A stretch of 55,930 nucleotides of DNA, taken from positions 1 to 55,930 of the forward strand of contig CALWWP010000001.1 in the NCBI GenBank assembly GCA_944385275.1, in the 5' to 3' direction. Of this stretch, positions 37,366 to 45,541 are shown in pieces. The position numbers and the translations under genes were made by a program. Position 1 is the stretch's first letter. Every line of letters begins with the position of its first letter. The stretch comes from an uncultured Oscillospiraceae bacterium. GTDB lineage: Bacteria; Bacillota; Clostridia; Oscillospirales; Oscillospiraceae. The notes under the pieces are model-generated. The model was not told the DNA's origin, made no database searches, and saw nothing but the letters and a program-made list of their open reading frames with translations.

Positions 37366-37609
37366 AAAGATCCTCTATGCACATTATTACGATGACGACC
37401 GGTATCAGAAGTGCTGTAGGAAGTTCAAATAGAGCTTCTGCATATTTATACAGATAATATGTATCTATAGTCAAGTCTCCCATTGCCAACAGAGAGAGCG
37501 CCGTACACAACAAAAATGTACATGACAGTAAGATACTCTTTTCTAAAATAAAATAGGACAATGGTGTAAATGAATTTACGACCTTAGTGTAGTTTCTTAC
37601 CAATTTCAA
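37355..37609 (-). CDS. Small two-helix membrane protein, unknown function
   Basis: 84 residues with two hydrophobic stretches: about 19-43 (YFILEKSILLSCTFLLCTAL) and 64-80 (LPTALLIPVVIVIMCIE). I recognise no family. Support for a real gene: TTG 37609 has GAGGAA 8 bases upstream (37618-37623 on the complement), and a sigma-A-like promoter lies at 37654-37683 with tandem Spo0A boxes a little further up. It is convergent with rnmV and overlaps it by 11 bases. Confidence 0.55.
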   Translation of the reverse strand: MKLVRNYTKVVNSFTPLSYFILEKSILLSCTFLLCTALSLLAMGDLTIDTYYLYKYAEALFELPTALLIPVVIVIMCIEDLSRK

Positions 37610-37653
37610 GCTGCAAATTCCTCACTTTATTAAAAATTTCTTATATTTTTTTA

Positions 37654-37683
37654 ATAATATCAAACACAGCTTTTAGTATTCAA
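37654..37683 (-). promoter_or_regulatory. Possible promoter for the small membrane protein
   Basis: On the minus strand: TTGAAT (complement of 37678-37683), 18-base spacer, TATTAT (complement of 37654-37659). Confidence 0.45.
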
Positions 37684-37693
37684 GGAGTAATTT

Positions 37694-37741
37694 TTGCCAC
37701 ATTTAAAACTATATTTTGTTATCGTGTCGAATTTTGTCGAA
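37694..37741 (+). promoter_or_regulatory. Promoter overlapped by tandem Spo0A boxes
   Basis: TTGCCA (37694-37699), 17-base spacer and TGTTAT (37717-37722) form a plausible + strand promoter. Two exact TGTCGAA boxes follow at 37725-37731 and 37735-37741, spaced one helical turn (10 bp), right at the expected start site. In abrB, tandem 0A boxes near the start mediate repression by Spo0A~P, which is the inferred mode here. Confidence 0.6.
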
Positions 37742-37852
37742 ATTTGCGATGAAAATAACTAGAAATCTCAATAAAATTATGAAATAATATCCATCGACAG
37801 CAGTTCGAAATCCGAAAAAAATAGTTCCAAGCATTTGCAGGAACTATTTTTT
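37730..37852 (+). ncRNA. Candidate short transcript (Spo0A-controlled sRNA or leader)
   Basis: The interval from the predicted start to the hairpin terminator is ~120 bases and has no gene with a ribosome site; a 12-codon ATG frame at 37750 lacks one. It could be a small RNA or an attenuated leader of the downstream DUF6514-like gene. Expression is not shown by sequence alone. Confidence 0.3.
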
Positions 37853-37856
37853 CGGT
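37812..37856. terminator. Free-standing intrinsic terminator
   Basis: Arms 37816-37828 (AAAAAATAGTTCC) and 37840-37852 (GGAACTATTTTTT), extended by CCG/CGG with one bulge. It can work in both directions, yet no annotated gene ends here on either strand. Confidence 0.8.
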
Positions 37857-37974
37857 TTAAAAACAGCGGTTCCATATGCTGCTCTGTGGTTTATTAAATC
37901 GGTTCAGCAGATTATAATTTCCAGACGGCAGCTATGGAATAAAAACAAACTTACTACAGAAAAGGAAGCTAGTC

Positions 37975-38262
37975 ATGGAAAAGTTCTTGTTCAAAACCGA
38001 ATCCATTGATTTTGAAAATGGAGCATCAGTACAAGCTGATTATTGGATCGTTGTTGACAAGCTGTCGCCAGATGGCGATGAGGAGAGCTATGGCACCGCA
38101 ATTACACTCAAAGGCTGCCGCGCAGAAGAGATAACGGTATCGAATATAACTGTGAATTCTTCTGAAATAATTCACTTTGTGCAAATGTTGGCAGACAACC
38201 ACGTCACTCCGGTATCGCTGCCATACATATTAGAGGACTGGCTTGGTACCTGTAATATTTAA
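37975..38262 (+). CDS. DUF6514-like protein
   Basis: 95 residues, no signal or membrane segment. The C-terminal pattern VQMLADNHVTPVSLPYILEDWLG matches my memory of the small Clostridial DUF6514 family; molecular function unknown. ATG 37975 follows AAAGGAAG. A TATAAT at 37913-37918 may be its -10 box, though the -35 is weak. It sits between two free-standing terminators, with Spo0A boxes 230 bases upstream, so a sporulation-linked role is possible but inferred only from position. Confidence 0.7.
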   Translation: MEKFLFKTESIDFENGASVQADYWIVVDKLSPDGDEESYGTAITLKGCRAEEITVSNITVNSSEIIHFVQMLADNHVTPVSLPYILEDWLGTCNI

Positions 38263-38397
38263 AATGATTTAAAATTCCATTGAAAAATTGTATACAACTG
38301 TCGGACACTTGTGGTACAATAACTTTAAAAATTTATCGTATCATAAAATGCTTTTTGTTCCTTGCATCTGTCATATGTATACTTAAACAAATAATTT

Positions 38398-38440
38398 TGC
38401 AATACAATGACTGGATCAACAGTCATTGTATTGCATTTTA
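38398..38440 (+). terminator. Strong hairpin terminator upstream of nrdR
   Basis: A perfect 16-bp stem (38398-38413 with 38420-38435), 6-base loop, then TTTTA. It lies 136 bases after the DUF6514-like stop and 39 bases before nrdR. A TACAAT at 38315-38320 could start a ~110-base RNA ending here, so it may be an attenuator; otherwise it ends the DUF6514-like transcript. Confidence 0.7.
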
Positions 38441-38478
38441 AGACAATATACTACTCATATGAAGGGAAGCTAAAGTAT

Positions 38479-38943
38479 ATGAAATGCCCATATTGCGGTT
38501 ATTTAGAAAGCAAGGTAATTGATTCACGTCCTGCAGAAGAAGGTGCTACCATACGCAGACGCCGCGAATGCATGTCATGCCAAAAACGTTTTACAACTTA
38601 TGAGATCGTTGAGCGTTTGCCGATAGTTGTCATAAAAAAGGATGGCAGCCGCCAGACTTTTGACAAAGTAAAGTTGATCAGGGGAATGATACGAGCTTGC
38701 GAAAAACGGCCTGTCAGTATGGCTGAGATTGAATCAGCAGCCGACAAGCTGGAACAGGAATTACAGAATTCACTCGACAGGGAAGTATCTTCTGTACATA
38801 TAGGTGAACTTGTCATGGAAAAACTCAGACAAATAGACGAAGTAGCCTATGTCCGATTTGCTTCTGTGTATAAGGATTTTCAGGATATCCATTCTTTTAT
38901 GGACGAACTGAATAGGCTTCTTGATGACAAAAACAAAAATTAA
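38479..38943 (+). CDS. nrdR: Transcriptional repressor NrdR
   Basis: 154 residues. N-terminal zinc ribbon with Cys3, Cys6, Cys31 and Cys34 ([24 protein letters not shown]), then an ATP-cone domain from about 49 ([14 protein letters not shown]). It represses ribonucleotide reductase genes in response to dATP/ATP. I chose ATG 38479, after GAAGGGAAG; the longer frame would start inside the terminator stem. Its 3' end overlaps the convergent DUF4363 gene by 4 bases. No NrdR box was recognised locally. Confidence 0.96.
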   Translation: MKCPYCGYLESKVIDSRPAEEGATIRRRRECMSCQKRFTTYEIVERLPIVVIKKDGSRQTFDKVKLIRGMIRACEKRPVSMAEIESAADKLEQELQNSLDREVSSVHIGELVMEKLRQIDEVAYVRFASVYKDFQDIHSFMDELNRLLDDKNKN

Positions 38944-39323
38944 AATACAGTTCCAATTGTCAAGTGTTCCATATGAGCTATATTCTCAATGCGCATAGCC
39001 ACTTTTGGAAAGGCCGCTTGTACTCCGGCACTGTCTTCTTTGTATATCTCCTGCAACAGATTAAAGAAGCATTCTGTCATGCCGTCTATTTCCTGATGCC
39101 GTATAAAAATATGGGTATACGGATTTGCATTATTCCAGTGGTCCATAGCTTTTTCCGCAAACTCAGTCGCGCCGTCCCAGTCTCCGCTTTGTACGCACTC
39201 TTCAGACTTAGATAATAATTCTATCAGCTCGTTTTTTAAAGTATCTATTTTATGAACATTTAACAGCGTTATTGCAAATATCCCTATAAGAAGAGCTATG
39301 GCAAATATTTCTTTTTTCATCAT
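38940..39323 (-). CDS. DUF4363 family protein
   Basis: 127 residues with one N-terminal membrane helix (~5-22, [18 protein letters not shown]) and a helical extracytoplasmic domain with paired helices ([23 protein letters not shown]). Function unknown. It starts by ATGA overlap with the upstream DUF421 gene, so the two are translationally coupled and probably act together at the membrane. Confidence 0.82.
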   Translation of the reverse strand: MMKKEIFAIALLIGIFAITLLNVHKIDTLKNELIELLSKSEECVQSGDWDGATEFAEKAMDHWNNANPYTHIFIRHQEIDGMTECFFNLLQEIYKEDSAGVQAAFPKVAMRIENIAHMEHLTIGTVF

Positions 39324-40003
39324 GATGTTTTTTCGTCCTTTGCAGCAAAATAAATTTTACCTGTGCTGTCGCATGTCAGATAGTACACTTGTTTAGGCGA
39401 AGAAACTCCATACTGCTTCAAAACACCATTAAGCCAATTTTCGTCTTTTTTTAATATCTTGAGATTGTCTGATAATATTCGTCCGTCACTGATCACATCT
39501 ACCGGAAGCTCTATTTCTTCTGTCTCAATATTTAACATTGCCGCTGTAACCGGGGTTTGCGCGCTGGTCAGAAGCACATTCAAACTGCCGTCAGTTTCCA
39601 AAAAAGCATATTTAATCGTACTTATATCTGTTATGCTTTTTTTCCTCAGCTCTTCTGACAGTTCGTTCAGTGTAATTCGATTTTTTTCCATCTCTTTTTG
39701 AACTATACACCCATTTTGAATTAGTATGCTCGGCTTGCCAAATAAAAATCTTCTAAATTTTATACTTTTGACCGCAGCGGCCGATATAAGTATCTCGCAA
39801 GCCAGCAAAGTAAATATTGGTATCAGTCCATTTAACATTGGTATGCCAATATCTTGAAGTGGCAAAGCTGCCATATCGGAAATAAGAACAGCTACAACAA
39901 GTTCTGAAAGTTCCAGTTCTCCCAACTGTCTTTTTCCCATTATTCTCAGTGAAAGCAATATCAGTGTGAAAACCGTAATAGTTCTTATGAATACAATTGC
40001 CAC
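39320..40003 (-). CDS. DUF421 (YetF-type) membrane protein
   Basis: 227 residues. Three N-terminal membrane helices (~2-20, 30-45, 55-76) contain the family motif LRIMGKRQLGELELSELVVAVLISDMAALPLQD; a cytoplasmic beta-rich C-terminal part follows (FGKPSILIQNGCIVQKEMEKNRITLNEL). YetF homologues are linked to spore lipids/germination and unknown membrane functions. I chose GTG 40003 because GGAGGTG (40011-40017 on the complement) lies 7 bases upstream and gives the usual N-terminus MAIVFIRTI; earlier starts lack a site. Divergent from dapF by 87 bases. Confidence 0.88.
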   Translation of the reverse strand: MAIVFIRTITVFTLILLSLRIMGKRQLGELELSELVVAVLISDMAALPLQDIGIPMLNGLIPIFTLLACEILISAAAVKSIKFRRFLFGKPSILIQNGCIVQKEMEKNRITLNELSEELRKKSITDISTIKYAFLETDGSLNVLLTSAQTPVTAAMLNIETEEIELPVDVISDGRILSDNLKILKKDENWLNGVLKQYGVSSPKQVYYLTCDSTGKIYFAAKDEKTS

Positions 40004-40090
40004 TTTTGTACACCTCCGGTAATCGTTAGCTTTTACCGAAGTATTTAAATTATCCATTATTTTTAAATTATTTATAAGGGTGAAAAACAA

Positions 40091-40927
40091 ATGAAATTTA
40101 CAAAAATGCAGGGGATCGGAAATGATTATGTGTATATAAACTGTTTCACAGAAAAGCTGCCTCAAGATTTGCCTGCATTGTCTGTCAGGCTTTCTGACCG
40201 CCATTTTGCCATTGGCTCCGATGGGATTATTTTGATAGGGCCATCTGACCGGGCGGATTTTTCAATGCGCATATATAATGCTGATGGATCGCAGGCTCAA
40301 ATGTGCGGAAACGGTATACGCTGTGTAGGCAAGTATGTATATGACAAGGGCATGATCGATAAAACTACAATCACAGTAGAAACGCTCGGAGGGATCAAGA
40401 CTCTTGAACTATTTGAAAAAAACAGTCAAATTGAAAAAGTAAAGGTAAATATGGGAACTCCGATATTGGATCCCGTCAATATACCAGTGGTGGTAGATAC
40501 AGAAAATTTTATAGATCAACCGGTCTTAGTTGCTGGTCAAACATGGCATGTCACAGCCGTGAACGTTGGAAATCCACATGCCGTTACTTTTGTAGATGAT
40601 GTTGACAGCCTTGATCTTGCTTCGATTGGACCTTTATTTGAGAATCACCACCTATTTCCAGAACGCATAAACACCGAATTTGTGCAAGTAATCGATGACC
40701 GTCATTTAAAAATGCGTGTATGGGAACGCGGATCAAATGAAACTATGGCATGTGGCACAGGTGCAACCGCTACACTTGTAGCTGGTGTTTTAACCGGGCG
40801 ATGCCAGCGCAGTGCAATTGTTTCTTTACGAGGCGGAGATCTTGAAATAGACTGGGATGAATCAACAAATTCTCTGTATATGACCGGTCCTGCCGCCATA
40901 TCTTTTGAGGGAGAAATTAATTTGTAA
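40091..40927 (+). CDS. dapF: Diaminopimelate epimerase
   Basis: 278 residues; interconverts LL- and meso-diaminopimelate for lysine and peptidoglycan. The two catalytic cysteines are Cys72 in AQMCGNGIRCVG and Cys221 in MACGTGATATL. Ribosome site AAGGGTG before ATG 40091. glmS follows 17 bases later, so two wall-precursor genes share a transcript. lysA, the next step of the pathway, is at the right end of the window. Confidence 0.97.
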   Translation: MKFTKMQGIGNDYVYINCFTEKLPQDLPALSVRLSDRHFAIGSDGIILIGPSDRADFSMRIYNADGSQAQMCGNGIRCVGKYVYDKGMIDKTTITVETLGGIKTLELFEKNSQIEKVKVNMGTPILDPVNIPVVVDTENFIDQPVLVAGQTWHVTAVNVGNPHAVTFVDDVDSLDLASIGPLFENHHLFPERINTEFVQVIDDRHLKMRVWERGSNETMACGTGATATLVAGVLTGRCQRSAIVSLRGGDLEIDWDESTNSLYMTGPAAISFEGEINL

Positions 40928-40944
40928 TTTTGAGGTGAATTACC

Positions 40945-42774
40945 ATGTGTGGAATCGTAGGATACATCGGCAAGGAAGAAGCTGCGCCTATCCTGCTGGA
41001 AGGATTAAAAAAGCTTGAATACCGCGGATATGATTCTGCCGGCCTTGCAATTTATAACAACGGAAAGCTCGACGTCATTAAATCCAAGGGTAGACTGGAT
41101 ACTCTTTACAAACTCACAGATGGCGGCAAGAAGATGGAAGGTACCGCTGGAATAGGGCATACACGTTGGGCAACTCATGGTGAGCCATCAGACAAGAACT
41201 CTCATCCTCATGTAAGTCAGTCTGGTAAAATAGCCGTTGTACACAATGGCATCATAGAAAATTATCAAAAAATGAAAGAACTTCTTGTAAATCACGGCGT
41301 CAAGTTTTCTTCAGACACTGATACAGAAGTAGTTGCCCAACTGCTTGAATACTACTATGAGGGTGATCTTTTAGAAGCGGTCTCAAAAACTCTTTCCAGA
41401 TTAGAAGGTTCTTATGCTCTCGGTATCATGTCTGTTGATTACCCAGATCGCATCATTGCAGCCAGAAAGGAAAATCCACTTATCCTTGCTGTTGGAGATA
41501 ACTGTAATTATCTTGCTTCTGATGTTGCAGCTGTAGTTAAATACACAAGAGATGTCATATATTTAGACGATGATGAAATAGCAGTTATTACAAACGACCG
41601 CATTAATATATACAATACCGATATGGATGAATTGAATAAACCAGTAGTACATATAGACTGGAATATCTCAGATCCAGAAAAAGGCTCATATGAGCATTTT
41701 ATGTTCAAAGAGATCATGGAGCAGCCCAAGGTCATAAGCGATACTATTTCTCCACGTCTAAAAGGAAATGAAGTCATATTAAATGAGCTTGACAACGTAC
41801 GCTCTAAAATAGATAAGGCTAGCCAGATTTATATCCTCGGGTGCGGTTCAGCATATCATGTAGGTGTAATAGGGAAGTACCTTTTCGAAAAATATGCACG
41901 CATACCATCTCAGGCAGTCCTTGCCTCTGAATTTAGATACTCTTCGCCCTTAGTGGACGAAAATACGCTAGTTATAGTCATAAGCCAGTCCGGTGAAACA
42001 GCAGATACTATAGCCGCAATGCGTGAAGCAAAGCGGCTCGGCTCAACAGTCATTGCCATTGTCAATGTAGTAGGGAGCACCATAGCCAAAGAGGCCGACA
42101 GCGTTATTTACACATGGGCCGGAATAGAGGTAGCAGTTGCAACGACAAAGGCATACAGCGCGCAGCTTGCGGTTATTCATCTCCTTTGCCTTGAGCTTGC
42201 CAAAAATAGAAAAAAGATGACCGAGCATGAAATATCAGAAGTCGTCTCTGAGCTCAAACTACTGCCGTCCAAAATCCAGCGTATAATCGATTGTCGTGAA
42301 AAACTTCAATATTACGCTTCTTTGTATTTCAATAACGATTCTGTTTTTTTCATAGGTCGGAACCTCGACTACGCCATTTGTCTTGAAGGATCCCTAAAAT
42401 TAAAAGAGATATCATATATACATTCAGAGGCCTATGCAGCAGGCGAATTGAAACACGGAACTATCTCTTTGATAGAGCCTGGTACACTTGTCGTTGCGCT
42501 TGCAACATATGAAAAACTCTTTGACAAGCTTGTCAGCAATATAACTGAAGTAAGGGCACGCGGAGCAGATGTATTGGGATTTGCATCTGAAAAAATGCGT
42601 GAGTCCTTTGAGGGCAATGCTGATTCGGCGTTTTACATTCCAAATACTCATGAAATGCTCACTCCTTCTCTTGCAGTTATTCCTTTGCAGCTTTTTTCTT
42701 ATTATGTCGCCCTTATGCGCGATTGTGATATCGACAAACCGAGAAATCTGGCTAAGTCAGTTACAGTTGAATAG
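40945..42774 (+). CDS. glmS: Glutamine-fructose-6-phosphate aminotransferase (isomerizing)
   Basis: 609 residues; makes glucosamine-6-P for peptidoglycan. Cys2 is the glutaminase nucleophile (MCGIVGYIG), the N-terminal amidotransferase domain includes HTRWATHGEPS, and two SIS domains follow (GCGSAYHVG; ISQSGETADT; ending KPRNLAKSVTVE). The 17-base gap from dapF leaves no room for the glmS ribozyme found upstream of this gene in many Firmicutes, so control by GlcN6P must be absent or different. Confidence 0.98.
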   Translation: MCGIVGYIGKEEAAPILLEGLKKLEYRGYDSAGLAIYNNGKLDVIKSKGRLDTLYKLTDGGKKMEGTAGIGHTRWATHGEPSDKNSHPHVSQSGKIAVVHNGIIENYQKMKELLVNHGVKFSSDTDTEVVAQLLEYYYEGDLLEAVSKTLSRLEGSYALGIMSVDYPDRIIAARKENPLILAVGDNCNYLASDVAAVVKYTRDVIYLDDDEIAVITNDRINIYNTDMDELNKPVVHIDWNISDPEKGSYEHFMFKEIMEQPKVISDTISPRLKGNEVILNELDNVRSKIDKASQIYILGCGSAYHVGVIGKYLFEKYARIPSQAVLASEFRYSSPLVDENTLVIVISQSGETADTIAAMREAKRLGSTVIAIVNVVGSTIAKEADSVIYTWAGIEVAVATTKAYSAQLAVIHLLCLELAKNRKKMTEHEISEVVSELKLLPSKIQRIIDCREKLQYYASLYFNNDSVFFIGRNLDYAICLEGSLKLKEISYIHSEAYAAGELKHGTISLIEPGTLVVALATYEKLFDKLVSNITEVRARGADVLGFASEKMRESFEGNADSAFYIPNTHEMLTPSLAVIPLQLFSYYVALMRDCDIDKPRNLAKSVTVE

Positions 42775-42787
42775 AGCTAAAAACAAC

Positions 42788-42830
42788 AAAACAGCGGAAT
42801 GGGATGATCCCATTGCGCTGTTTTGATTTT
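42788..42830. terminator. Bidirectional terminator between glmS and the DUF4364 gene
   Basis: Arms around AAAACAGCG-AATGGGAT (42788-42805) and ATCCCATT-CGCTGTTTT (42807-42824), with a T-rich tail. It serves the convergent genes. Confidence 0.85.
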
Positions 42831-43359
42831 ATTCTCTGCTAACTTTTGCAATAATGTCTATAATGGTATTGTAAATAGTCTCTGCTTTCATTTGAAACCC
42901 ACGCTCAAGCTCATCGGCGTGTTCCTTGCTTCCTGCTAACAGATCCATAGAAATTACATTATCAACTCCATCCGACATCTCTAAATGTACAGTATATTCT
43001 CCAGTATCATTTCTAGACTGTCTAGTTTTTATCATGGCGTTTCTTTTAAGCTTGCGCGCTACTTCCAAAGTATTCGCCTCTGCTTTTAAGCGCACCGAAA
43101 ACGGTACGCTGCTTTCCGTAGTCTTTCCATTTCGCTTACCTTTTTCCGTAGTCTGATAAAAGCCATTTTCTTCGGAAACATGCCCTGTTTCTACCAATTC
43201 CGCCAATGATTCTACAAAATCGAAATAACTTATTCCATCATCACATAAGACAAGATCTGTCAAATTGTCAATATCCACTGGCCCAGAGATACGATTCAAA
43301 ATAAATAGAATCAGTATTTTTATTTCCAGCTTACCGTGAATAAATCCAAATCTCTCCAT
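42829..43359 (-). CDS. DUF4364 family protein (winged-helix-like)
   Basis: 176 residues. The N-terminal half (IKILILFILNRISGPVDIDNLTDLVLCDDGISYFDFVESLAELVETGHV) looks like the winged-helix domain of DUF4364; the C-terminal part is a beta-rich TP-methylase-unrelated domain. A DNA-binding regulatory role is likely, targets unknown. I chose ATG 43359 since GGAGGA lies 8 bases upstream; an earlier TTG has no site. It has its own consensus promoter at 43391-43419. Confidence 0.85.
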   Translation of the reverse strand: MERFGFIHGKLEIKILILFILNRISGPVDIDNLTDLVLCDDGISYFDFVESLAELVETGHVSEENGFYQTTEKGKRNGKTTESSVPFSVRLKAEANTLEVARKLKRNAMIKTRQSRNDTGEYTVHLEMSDGVDNVISMDLLAGSKEHADELERGFQMKAETIYNTIIDIIAKVSRE

Positions 43360-43390
43360 TGATTCAATCCTCCACAAGACATCTTCGTCT

Positions 43391-43419
43391 ATTATAGTAC
43401 AGCATGTGTTTTTTGACAA
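43391..43419 (-). promoter_or_regulatory. Promoter of the DUF4364 gene
   Basis: Minus strand: TTGTCA (complement of 43414-43419), 17-base spacer, TATAAT (complement of 43391-43396). Confidence 0.82.
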
Positions 43420-43434
43420 ATACATTTTAGTTAA

Positions 43435-43463
43435 TTGACATACTAACTCTAAAAGGGTACACT
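43435..43463 (+). promoter_or_regulatory. Promoter of the DUF3048 lipoprotein gene
   Basis: TTGACA (43435-43440), 17-base spacer, TACACT (43458-43463), 43 bases before the GTG start. It is back to back with the DUF4364 promoter, leaving only 15 bases between the two -35 boxes. Confidence 0.82.
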
Positions 43464-43506
43464 ATGAAATAATTTACAAATCAACCAATTACAGGAGGCA
43501 CTCTGT

Positions 43507-44577
43507 GTGAAAAAGTCTGTTTTTCTAATCATATTGAGCTTTTGTTTTCTTTCAGCCTGCAGCAGCGAACAGCCTGACTTGACGGCCACACCGAGCCACA
43601 CTATAGCAATATCGACTTCTGAGCCGACACCTAGCCCAAGTCCCAGCCCAACGCCATACAACGGCCCTTTGAACCCTCTGACTGGGCTTCCGATAGATGC
43701 TTCCCATGCAAATTCCAGACCCTATGCCATTATGATAAATAACCTCAAAGAGGCCTTGCCGCAATGCGGAATTCAATCTGCCGACATTATATACGAAGTT
43801 CTTGCCGAAGGCGGTATAACAAGAATGCTAGCCATTTATCAGGATATATCTAACGCTGGAGTCATAGGAACTATACGCAGCGCAAGGCCATATTACATTG
43901 ATATATCGCAAGGACACGACGCGATTTATATTCATGCCGGCGGAAGCGAACAAGCCTATTCAGATCTCTGGAACGAAAATGTTGACCATGTTGACGGAGT
44001 TCGCGGAAATGGGGAGATCTTTTATAGAGACGACGACAGAATACAAAACGCCGGCTATGAGCACAGTCTGTTCACAACAAGCACCCTTATAGAGCAATAT
44101 GTAACGTCTTATTTTTCTCGATACGAGCACGAAGATGATTACAGTGAGCCTCTGATATTTACAGAAGACGGAACTCCTAAAAACGGCGAAAAAGCAGACA
44201 GCATCCAAATATGCTTTTCCGATTACAAAACAGGCAGATTTCTGTATGATAAAGAGAGTGGCAAGTATTTAATAGAAGAATATGAAGACGCTTACATAGA
44301 CGGAAATACAGGCGAACAGGTAAGTACAACAAACGTGTTGATACTTTTTGCCGACACTTATACAGTCGACAACGAAGGTCGTCTTGCCGTTGATTTGATA
44401 GGAAGCGGGGAGGGCTACTTTGCCTGCGGAGGGAAATATATATCTATTGAGTGGAAAAAAGAGGCAGATAATTTGCCATTTTCATACTATACAACAGACG
44501 GAAAGCCTTTGGAATTAGGCTGTGGGTGTAGTTATATCAATATTCTTCCGTATGGCAGCGAGATTGTGATAGAATAG
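43507..44577 (+). CDS. DUF3048 domain lipoprotein (YerB-like)
   Basis: 356 residues. A lipoprotein signal peptide ends in the lipobox LSAC with Cys18, followed by a Ser/Thr/Pro-rich linker (TPSPSPSPTPYNGPLNPLTG). The DUF3048 domain (RPYAIMINNLKEALPQCGIQSADIIYEVLAEGGITRMLAIY; GTIRSARPYYID; HAGGS) comes next. It is anchored outside the membrane after Lgt modification; molecular function unknown. The start is GTG 43507 with AGGAGG 9 bases upstream. Confidence 0.9.
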   Translation: MKKSVFLIILSFCFLSACSSEQPDLTATPSHTIAISTSEPTPSPSPSPTPYNGPLNPLTGLPIDASHANSRPYAIMINNLKEALPQCGIQSADIIYEVLAEGGITRMLAIYQDISNAGVIGTIRSARPYYIDISQGHDAIYIHAGGSEQAYSDLWNENVDHVDGVRGNGEIFYRDDDRIQNAGYEHSLFTTSTLIEQYVTSYFSRYEHEDDYSEPLIFTEDGTPKNGEKADSIQICFSDYKTGRFLYDKESGKYLIEEYEDAYIDGNTGEQVSTTNVLILFADTYTVDNEGRLAVDLIGSGEGYFACGGKYISIEWKKEADNLPFSYYTTDGKPLELGCGCSYINILPYGSEIVIE

Positions 44578-44594
44578 TTCACACAACACCAAAA

Positions 44595-44663
44595 CCTGCA
44601 TAGACTGGAGTGGAGAAAGAGACTTAAAATTTTAAGTTTTGTTTCGATCACTATTGCAGGAGG
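44595..44663 (+). promoter_or_regulatory. Leader hairpin that can cover a ribosome binding site
   Basis: CCTGCATAG (44595-44603) can pair with CTATTGCAGG (44651-44660), one base bulged, which would mask part of the AGGAGG site (44658-44663) of the next gene. Between the arms lies ACTTAAAATTTTAAGT plus TTTTGTTT, a weak terminator-like hairpin. CATAGACT at 44599-44606, with AC 16 bases upstream, loosely resembles a sigma-K promoter. All of this is inference from sequence. Confidence 0.35.
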
Positions 44664-44671
44664 TACAAAAT

Positions 44672-45493
44672 ATGCCCGGAATTGATTCCCGAGACATAAC
44701 GTCGAATATTAAAGAATCCGTATGTATTCACACAAGTAAGATCTATGATTCATGTCGTGACAAAGACTGTATCGAGGATCTAAGAGTCTATCCAACATTT
44801 GAATCTCAAAGATACATTGATGAGGCTATAAGCGTCAGACCTAAATCAGCCGAACTATTATATGCCTCTATAGACGTAGAGGAAGTAGCCTTTAATCAAG
44901 GGTATTACTCTATTGATGTCCGTTATTACTACAAGATAAAAGGAGATGCATTTGCTTTACTTAATCGCAGCAATGAAATATCTGGTCTTGCGGTATTTGA
45001 TAAACGCGTTATTTTGTTTGGAAGCGAAGGCAATGCCAAAATCTATTCCTCTAACAACTTGTTGGTAGGAAATGATCTGCAGGCACTGCCAAGAACAAAT
45101 CTGCCCACGGCAGTTGTTGAAGTCGTAGATCCCATTGCTCTTGGCATGCGGATCGTAGATATATGCGATGCCGTACCATATGATAACGACCAGCTCGATG
45201 TGCCGGAGTTTATTCAAAATGCTTTTTCGGACCGTCTGAATGTTTCCGGCGAGTCGCGTCGTCTCTATGTGACACTTGGACAATTCAGCATTGTGAGACT
45301 TGAAAGAGATACACAGCTGTGCATCCCAACTTACAGCTACTGTATTCCTGATAAGGAATGCGTAGATACTAACAACAGCGATCCTTGCGACGTCTTCAGG
45401 CGGATAAACTTCCCTGTAGACGAATTCTTCCCGCCCAACACAATAAGCAGCGCGGATAACTACAAAGAGGCAAGGGCGCAGGTAAACGGCTGA
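44672..45493 (+). CDS. Conserved protein of unknown function, possibly spore-associated
   Basis: 273 residues, soluble, no signal peptide or membrane helix. The N-terminal ESVCIHTSKIYDSCRDKDCIEDLRVYP is Cys-rich and looks like a sequence I associate with spore formers. The rest is beta-rich (SAELLYASIDVEEVAFNQGYYSIDVRYYYKI), and Cys pairs recur at the C-terminus (CIPTYSYCIPDKEC). ATG 44672 follows GCAGGAGG; longer frames are not supported. It is flanked by terminator-like hairpins on both sides, so it is probably monocistronic. Spore coat or exosporium is a guess from Cys content and context. Confidence 0.6.
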   Translation: MPGIDSRDITSNIKESVCIHTSKIYDSCRDKDCIEDLRVYPTFESQRYIDEAISVRPKSAELLYASIDVEEVAFNQGYYSIDVRYYYKIKGDAFALLNRSNEISGLAVFDKRVILFGSEGNAKIYSSNNLLVGNDLQALPRTNLPTAVVEVVDPIALGMRIVDICDAVPYDNDQLDVPEFIQNAFSDRLNVSGESRRLYVTLGQFSIVRLERDTQLCIPTYSYCIPDKECVDTNNSDPCDVFRRINFPVDEFFPPNTISSADNYKEARAQVNG

Positions 45494-45496
45494 ACA

Positions 45497-45540
45497 AAAA
45501 AGGACATTGGATAAATATTTCCAATGTCCTTTTCTTTTTT
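45497..45540. terminator. Bidirectional intrinsic terminator
   Basis: Arms 45497-45510 (AAAAAGGACATTGG) and 45521-45533 (CCAATGTCCTTTT), then TCTTTTTT; it lies between the convergent unknown protein gene and the RACo-like gene. Confidence 0.88.
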
Positions 45541-45541
45541 A

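Noticed and set aside
40928..40944. A glmS ribozyme upstream of glmS
   Set aside because: Only 17 bases separate dapF and glmS, too short for the ribozyme.
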